NCBI GenBank assembly: GCA_964595945.1 | Contig: CAZQSL010000089.1 | Coordinates: 1 to 15,892 of the forward strand | Direction of reading: 5' to 3' | DNA from: CAZQSL01 sp964595945 | GTDB taxonomy: Bacteria > UBP15 > UBA6099 > JAJRTR01 | Length of the DNA: 15,892 nt | In this document: positions 5,395 to 14,300 of the stretch, piece by piece | Layout of the letters: each line of letters opens with the position of its first letter | How positions within the stretch are numbered: the stretch's first letter is position 1 | Notes under the pieces: model-generated | Told to the model about the DNA's origin: nothing | What the model saw: only the letters and a program-made list of their open reading frames with translations | The model's database searches: none | Program-made: the position numbers and the translations under genes

Positions 5395-8300
5395 TCACTG
5401 ACCGGGTATGAGAAATCTGATGGTTGCGGGTTTGAGCGCCTTGATCATGTAGCCTTTCCAGGGGAGCAGTGTCTGGGATGTCGCTGGGGAGTATGCGCCG
5501 TCTGAATATGTGAGTATCGCGGGAGAGATGATGCCGTTGGCGGCGGCGGTGTCGAATGAAAGTTGTGTGCCGTTATATATGATGGATATGCTGGAAGTGG
5601 TGATGGCGGCGGCGAATGGGTTGGCTATGAAATTCCAGCCGGCGGTGAGAGGGACATCGACTGGTTTTGCGGTGTCGTTGGGGTAGCCGGTAATGGAGAA
5701 TGATGCTGATGTCTGCGAATATATCCAACATGCTGTACCGGACTGTATGTCGGCGGTTTCGAGCGGGTAGAAAGTGTTGTTGTAGAACTGGAAGAGGTTC
5801 GCTCCGGGGATGTCGTCGGCGACCTGGGCGGCAGCGCTGGATGGTGATGGTTCGACGGGGAATCCGAGGAGGTTCCATCCGGATGCGAGAGAAGCGGTGT
5901 AGGTAATGGGGGTGGAACCGGCAGTGCGTGTGACGGTGATGGCGAATTCGCGGGCTGTAGTGGAGACGGGATAGGAGTAGGAATTGGCCGTGGACATGTC
6001 GATGGCGGCGCCGGTCGATATGTCGGTGAGGGTGAATGTGTAGCTGGCAGATGGGATTGCTGCCGGGTCCCACGTGATCGAGGCGTTGTTGCCGGTGTCG
6101 TTGGATGCGACTTTGAATGCCCATGTTTCGACGGAGCCGGACTGTCGTGAAAGAGTGCGGATGTCGTTGGTGTAACGGCCAGAGCGGGTGCCCCAGTCGT
6201 CGTGGTGGAAATAGAGGGAGATGAATTTGTCAGCAGGGGTAGCTGGTGGCTCTTCGAGGTCTTCGATGCCAAATGCGGATGAAGCTATTTCGGTGACGCC
6301 GATGAAGTTGTCGCTGTCGGCGGCGTTGGCGGTGGATGCGGAAATGGGGAAACGGTAGTCGGAAACCTGCCGGATAGTGCGCAGGAGTCCATCGCTACGG
6401 CCTGCGCCTGGTGAGAAGATGATTTCGGCGTTGGTGTAGGCTCTGATCGCGTATCCGGCAGCGGGGTCAAGCACTTCGGTGGCGAGATCGACCTGTTTCC
6501 ACGAGCCGATATTGCCGTTGTATTCGTATTTGAGCAGTGACGCCGCGACTGCGCCGGCGCTGGCCGCATCGTCAAGGGACTCATAAGTGGCGGTGCTTGT
6601 CCTGACTTTGAGCGCGCCTGCCGGGAAGTCGTCGCGCAGGAATGGTATTGCGATCTGATTCCATCCGGGGTAGACGGGTACCGCGAAGTCGGTAGTGGTG
6701 TCGGTGACACGGGTTTCGAATGAGTATTCGAAATCCGAGTCGCCGTAGACTTTGATCCAGTAGCCTTCGCCTGCCGCGAAGCTTGTGGGGATGATGTAGT
6801 TGCCGAGATAGGGGTCCGGAGTGACACGGGGATCGCGGCGGTACACTTTGTAGGTCTTGCCGGAGAAGATGTCTGCGACCGATGCGCTGACCGGGGTGGC
6901 TGGGATGCCGGCGAATACCCATTTGAGTGCCGGGATTACGCCTGTGATGGTATAGGTATTGTCGATGGTGAATGTGGTAGTCGCGACTGAGATGCGATCG
7001 AGGCTGTCGGTGGCGATGAGTTTGATGGTGTATGTGCCGGAGAGGATGGTGGTGTCGAGGGTCCCGCTCGTGATTTGCGGGGTTTCACCTGAGGCGAATT
7101 CCTTCCAGTTGGAAGGTGTTGTGCCGGGCCCGTAGTAGAGCTGCCATGAGATGAGGGTAGAGTCTGAGACAATGCCGGTGATGGAGATATTGCCGTTAGT
7201 GATAGCAGGGGACTGAAGGGAAACGACCGGGGAGAGTGAGTCGAGGACGAATCCGTTGGAGGTCGACGGCGCCGAGATGAGTCCTGCGCCATTCTGTGCG
7301 ACGACTGTGAAATAGTATCGCGTCCCTTCGGTAAGGGAAATCCCATCAAATACGGCGGTGGTCTGTGTGGCGGCAGTCCACGGTACTGTATCCGAAGCGC
7401 CCGGTGCGGCGCCGAGTGAAACCCAGTAGGTGGCGATGCCGGATTCGCTGTCCTGCGATTCGTCCCATACTGCTGTAATACTGTCGGCTGACGCAATGGT
7501 ATCCGGGTCGTCGAATGTCATGTCGTAGACCTGCGGCACCTGCGCAGGCGGGGTGATATCGGAAACTGGTGTTTCGAACTTGAGTGTGAAGCTGTTTGCG
7601 ATAGTGACTGGATTGCCGTCTACCGCGACCTGCACGCTGCATATCGTTGAAAGACCAGGTGAGGATGAATATACAGAGAAAGAGGCTTCGTTGGTAACAT
7701 CGATGGTATAGGTCGGCGGGTCGATGAAAATTTCCGCCGAATCGCAGTCGAGTATGACACTGTCGCCGAAGCGAGTGTTGCCGTATGTGTCAGTGATGAA
7801 GGCCTTGACATAAGCGTCAGTGTCGAGCGGGATGGGGGATGCTGTAGTGTCCGGTAAGCTGACAAGGACAAGGGTAGTGTAGTAGCCAGCGGTGATGAGT
7901 GTTTTTGAGAAGCCTGTTGGCTGTGAGCTGTCGTTGATTATTGCTCCGGAAATTGTGCCGGATGTCACTGCTGGCGCAGGATTGACGGTAACGAAAGTGG
8001 TGTCGTCGCCGAGTGATGGAGAGGATGCGGTGATTGTCGTGGCGCCCGTGATGCGTGATGAGAAATAGACTGGCGCGGAAGCCGCGCCTGCGGCGATGGT
8101 CACGCTTTCAACGGGGATGGGTTCGGAAGTGTTGAGCGTAAAGAAAGTCTTGTCAGCTGGCATGTCTGTCGTGAGAAAGATTTCTGTCGCGGTAGTAGCG
8201 AAAGTGATCTGCCCGTTGTCGTCGATGAGTGTTACTATCACCATATCGTATGCGCCAGCTTCGACAAAGTCCTGGGCGGAGAGTGCGAGGGATACGGGGA

Positions 8301-11300
8301 TAGCTGTGGAGACTTGCACGGAATTGCTGTTGCCGGTAGAACCACTGAGACTCGTTGCCGTGAAATAGCCGGTGCCGGTCGCACCGGTGAAGATCATGCC
8401 GTGGGTGACGAGGTCAGCGATGCCTGTCTGGAAATCCGATGCCTGATTGAGGATATTGTCGTTGCCGGAGCCAAGTCCTGACACTGCGCCCGTGAGGCCG
8501 CCTGCAGCTGTGATCGTTACGGGATCGGCGGATGCGTCGAAGGAGGGAATGACATTGCCGTATGTGTCGGCGGCTTTGATGTATCCGTCGAGTTCGACCG
8601 GCATTCCGGGGGTTATAACTGCCGGGAGCGAGAATACAAAGTGATTGAGAATGGAGGGTTCGACCAATAGCTCGCCGGTGCCGCTGATAGCGTACAGATG
8701 GGTGGGCTCGTTGCCACTGGTGGGGAGGAGAGAAATACTGACCGGCGTTGTCTCGTCAGTTACGAAGATATCTCTCACCTCGATTGTGGCTGAGCCTGAG
8801 GAAAACTGACACAAGACGGCATTGTCCTGTGTGCCTGAGACATCCGGGGCGTTCTGGCAATTTGTCGAAACTATGTCGCTCATGGAAGCAGGGTTTTCGG
8901 AGCCGCCCGAGAGGATGATGCTGACGACGATGTATGAGTCGTTGCCCTTGTCTATGACAGCGCCGTTGTTGTCGTAGACGGTAAAGGTGAATGATTGCGA
9001 GTCGCCGGCGGTGATAGTGGCAGTGGCGGGAGAGATGGTTATGTAGTCAGCCGGGCGGTATACAGTGATGATGCATTCGGTGGGAGAAGTGGCGGAAGGC
9101 AAAGCAGGTGAGCAGGGAAATTCGGCGACATCGTAGTCATCCCACTCGTCGGAGTCGATATTGATATTTTCGATGATGGTTTTTTCAGCGTCGGCTGGCA
9201 GGGCGATGCGGTAAGTGCCTGAGGCCGTTTCGCCGAAAGCGAAGGTGGAGCGGCTGAAAGCGCCGTCTGACGTGTGAAAAGTAAAATTGGCGCTGTCGAG
9301 GAGATCGCTTACCGGGGCGCCGTTTTCATTGGACAGGTAAATCGTTGTGTTAGGCATGATGACGGCGTTGATCGCAGTGACTGCGTTGTCGGCGATGGGG
9401 GCCGTGGTAGTAGCGTAATTGATGTAACCTTCTGCGGAGACTGTAAAAACCGGGGCGGCAGGCAGACTGCCGGGATCGACGGCGATTTCTATGATGCCGT
9501 TTGTACTGCCGTCGGCATCGCCGGTGTCACCGTCGGTTGCGGTGATGATGGAAGAGATATCGACTGAAGCGCCGTAAATGGTATTGCCAAGTACATCCGT
9601 GGTGATTATCTGCACGGTTGGGACGAGGCCCTGCACGTTGTTTTCGATGCCGCCATTGATTACACCAGAAGAAGAGTTATTGCCGAAAACGATACCGGTC
9701 TGCGAGGATGTAGCCGGGGTGAAAGCGTTGAGGCCACTGTTGGTCGAAGCGGCGCTGACGTAACCGGATTCGATGGCGGAAAGCGATGCTTCGGTGTCAG
9801 GGTGCGGCCAGTAGACGATGCTGCCGTCTGTGGGCGCTGACGCGACGGGGGGATAGCCATCGAGGGTGAGGGTATCCATGTCGCCGGCTTCGATAGCATT
9901 GCCGTATTTGTCGGCAAGCTCGACGCGCACGGCGTAGCGGAGTCCTTCTGCGAAGTATTCTTCGCCGGCAGTTATGCCGCCGGAAAGCGTGGTGTCAGTG
10001 CCGTCGAGATTTATGACGGTCTGCGCGGCGCTGTTAGTGGTAACGCTGTCGAGGGCAGTGTGGTAAGTATTGGGGACGATGTATCCGGGGGCATTGATGA
10101 TGAGGGGCGCGCCGGTTGCGAATACTGCCCAATATGCGGAATCCATGGTCGTTGCGGCAGGTGTCTGTGAGTTGTAGGTCATAAGTACCGAGCCGGTCAT
10201 TACATTGAGGCTCGAACCCATGATGTCCTTGAGGGGGTCGCCGGTTTCGGATTTCAGGGTGAGTTTGAGCGGGAACGGAAGTGGATTTCCGTTGGATACC
10301 GTGAAGAGGGGATTGCTTTGCAGGTCGTCGGAGGCATAGACGGATGATACTTGTGAGACGTAGCCGGGCGCGAATACCCTGACGTAATAGCTGTCTTCTG
10401 CCGGAGTGGTGATGTTCCATCCGGTGCCGGCGAAGACAGGTGCGACTGGAGGAGTGATGACAGTAGAGCAGAGAGAGTCTTCGCAAAGGGTTAGGGTTTC
10501 GGAGCCGGTGAGAGTAACGGACGTGCCGGCTTCGTTTTCGATATATCCTGTGCCGCCGAGCAGTTTGAGCCGCGTTTGCAGGCCTGTGGCGCCTGTCCAG
10601 TCGGGGATGCTCTGGGCAGAGTCGGAGATGGCGACAGGACTGGATACTGTTTTGACATATCCGGTTTTGCTGATCTGCACGTAGTATGTACCTGTGTCGG
10701 GCGGTGCGACGTACAAGGATTTTCCAGAAAGATCGAAGTGGGTCGCAAGGGGTTCGACGTAAGAACTGCATTCGATGTCAGTGCAGAGTACTACCGAATC
10801 CGAAGCTGACGCGTTGAGCTGTGTGCCGAAATCGGTCATCATGTGCGAATTAGTACCCGTGATTTTGAGCTGATATGCGAGTGAGTCAGATGACGCGACG
10901 CTCCACACGGCATACGTTTGGATGGTTGTAGAAATCGTTGTGCCGGTCTTGGATATTTGTTTGACAAATCCCGGTTTGTTAAGTCTCAGATAAACCGTAT
11001 CGTTGATTTGAGATGAGATGTACCAGCTTGTGTCGGTTTCGTCAAAAATGGCCGCGAGAGGTTGTATGGCAGCAGTACAAGCGGGATCGGTACAGGTTTC
11101 TATCATTTCATCGCCGGTGAATTCGAGCGGGTTTCCGAAAGTGTCTTCGAGTTTGTTTTCGCCGCCGGTCAATTTGATATGGTATTCGAGGCCTTTTGCG
11201 TAGTTGACTGTACCTGGTACGACGGTGGAAAGTATCGGGTATCTGCCGAAAACTATGACTGTCTGCGATGCGAAGCTCGTGAGGAACGACGCTACGCCGG

Positions 11301-14300
11301 AATTGCTGGTAGTGGGTGAAACGAAGCCTTGTATGCTGAAGAATGAAGAGGTGTAGTCTTCGGATGATCTCATCCAGTAAAGCGTCGCGCCATCGACAAC
11401 GTCAGGGGAAAGTGAACCGACTGTGACCGATGGCGTTTCGGTGGCTATTTCATTGCCGAGCTCGTCGGCGAGGATCATTTTGAGCGGGTATTTCAGAGCG
11501 TCGGAAGTGGTTGTCGTCCATGCCGGATATGCGAATGTGTGTTCATCGAAAGTGACCGGTGAACTTGTAGTGGCGACGACAAAGCCGTCCTTTTTGATGC
11601 GGATCCACCGTGAGCCGGTGGCAGAGGGAGCGATCTCGATGAAATCACTGACCGGGAGGACGATCAGGGGCGTGTCGGTCGCGGTGCAGGCTGCGTCCTG
11701 ACAGATTTCGACCGTCTCGCTGCCCGAGAGATAGAGTGCGTTGCCGAGTTCGTCTTCGAGATAGCCAGCGCCGCTGTGGAGCTTGATCTGGTAGGGAAAC
11801 GCGGAGTCGTTGGCAGTGTCGAATACCGGCATGACCTGACTGCCGTCGGGGTCGGGATATACTGCGGTTTGCGTAGTGGTTGTGACGAAGCCCTGTCTTT
11901 CGAGGCGTATGTATTTGTCCGTGAGCTGGTAGGTGGGGGCAAAATACCATCTGTGGGTGGCTTCATCGAAGTATGACACAAGTGGCGTGTCGATCGAAGA
12001 GCATGCCGCATCGTTGCAGAGAGTGACGGTGGTGGTAGCTGTCAGCTCGACAATGTTGTCTATCTGGTCTCTCACATTTTCCGAGTCGATCACGATCTGA
12101 TAGGAAAGCGGATTGCCATTGCTGACAGTCCAGGTCGGCTGCAACTGCGTATCGCCGATCGGCGAGGCGAAAGAACCGTAAGCCATCCCGCGCAGGAACC
12201 CTCTGGATGCGAGAGTGATGTAATGATCTCCGTTGGTGCCGCAGGGCGCGATGTAGATTGTATTGGATGCCGGGGCGAATTTCTGGTCGCAGATGGCTTC
12301 GGTGGATGTGCAGGCGTCGTCGAGGCAGACTTCCACGGAATCGTCAGAGCGGAGGGTAACCGGCTGGCCTGTTTCAGTTTCGACGCCGCCGGCGCTGCCG
12401 GTGATCGCATAGAGATGTTTGACGGCGTTGTCTTCGCTGAAGGTGACGACGGTCTGTGATGTGGTGTTGGCCGGAGTCGAAGATGTGGTGGCTGTGACCC
12501 ATCCGGGGCTTGTGACCGTGATAAGTGTGGAGCCGCCGTCGGGGACCGGGCAGAAGTAATTGGCCGTGCCGGATTTCCAGGTGCAGGCGAGTGATTGCTC
12601 GGTCGTGACAGAAAACTCCCCTGACGCGATCATCGCGGATGTTTCATCCTTAAGGGTAACTTTTACTGAGTAGTTAATTGCTTCTGTGCCAGTGGCATCG
12701 AGAATGACTTGAGACGATGTGGCAGAGATGCTTGCTGATGTGAGCGCCTTGTCGATGTATCCCGTCTCGGAGAATGAGAGATTGACGGATTCGCCGGCCG
12801 GGATGGGGCAATAGTAGATGTTGGAGCCTGATCCTGCCTGGCAGTTGACTCCCGAACCGCCCGACTGCACCATTGTGCCATAGTGGATTTCGTTGCCGAG
12901 TTCGTCCCATACTGCCGATTTGACCGGATATTTGATGCCGGCGATATTGTCGAAGGCCTGAGGGTCTGCGTGAGAGATACGGTCTGTGACTGGGCCGTAG
13001 GTGTCGTTGATATAGATGGAGGACTGGATGCCAGCCGATGCTGTGATGTTGTCACCGCCAAGCGGCACGGGACAGTACCAGATATTGTCATTGTTTATGC
13101 AGTCGACGGATCCGATTTTAACGCCTGTGACAGAACCCGACACATCGGAGTAGGTGCCTTCCGCGCTGAGACCTGCGATCTTGTGGGAGAAAAGCACGCC
13201 CGTGATCGCGTCCGTCATCTGTGCGTCCGCATCAGTTGACCGGTTGGAGATGGAGCCATAGGGAGCGAGGACATAACCATCGAGCAAGACATGAGCGATA
13301 ACGGATGTATTGTCCATTTCGACCGGCACCGGACAATACCACGCCCCGCCGTACAGCGTACAGATGGCTTCGCCGACTTTCAATGCTGTGGCGGTTGCCG
13401 TGATGTCGCCGCCGATTTCATTTGTGATGCTCGTGATTTTGTGAGAGTACTGGAGTGCCGATCCGCTTCCGGGAGTCGCGGTTTGGACCATTTGCGCCGA
13501 GGTATTCACCGTACCTGCCGTGGCAAGATTTTTCGAGACAAAGCCAGGACGGGATATCTCCACTGCCGATGTTTCGCCAGTCGGCACGGGGCAATAATAC
13601 CCGGCCGTGCCGGCTTTGCCGATGCACGTAACGAACGAACCGCCGGACTGCATCACCGTCGCGCCGTCGAGCTGCAAACCGAGTTCGTCCTGTACGTTGA
13701 CCTTGAGCGAATACAGCAACTGCGTGTCAGCCGAGTTGACTCCCGCGAGCGAATATATACCCGAAAACATAGATGTTATGAATCCCGTTTTCGAAACCGA
13801 AACATTAAGGGTTTCATCCGCGTTATCACCACAGCTCGAACCCGACACAAGCGCGGAGGCGGCGGTAATGTTTATTATGCCGTTGACACTGCCGTCAGCG
13901 TCGCACGCGATGCCGTCGGTACAGGCGATGGATGTGCCGCCGGTACATCCGTATTCGAGCGTCGCACCGGGCACGGCATTTCCTGTCTCGTCGTGGATCG
14001 AAAACGAAATCCCGAGCGACAAATTGTCCTTCTTCACAAAAAACACGTCGGTTGAAGTGGCTACGTTGCCGGCATTGTCAAACGCGCGAACCGAGACATA
14101 ATTCATGCCGAGCGTGAGCGAAGCGAAATCGACTCCCCAGTTTGTCGTATACGAGCCGGCATTTATACCGGTCTCGATATCTGTCCACGGGATGGCCTGC
14201 ATGCCGGTCATGTTAGGGCCGCTCCACACCGTATACTGCACGTTATCGAGCTGCGCGCCGCCCGCATCCGCGAAATCGACATCAAAAATTGTCCCGGGAT

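Noticed and set aside
13291..14101. Overlapping 254- and 164-codon plus-strand open frames within the giant gene
   Set aside because: Both are antisense to the repeat modules of the giant protein, lack ribosome sites and have low-complexity composition mirroring the real frame.
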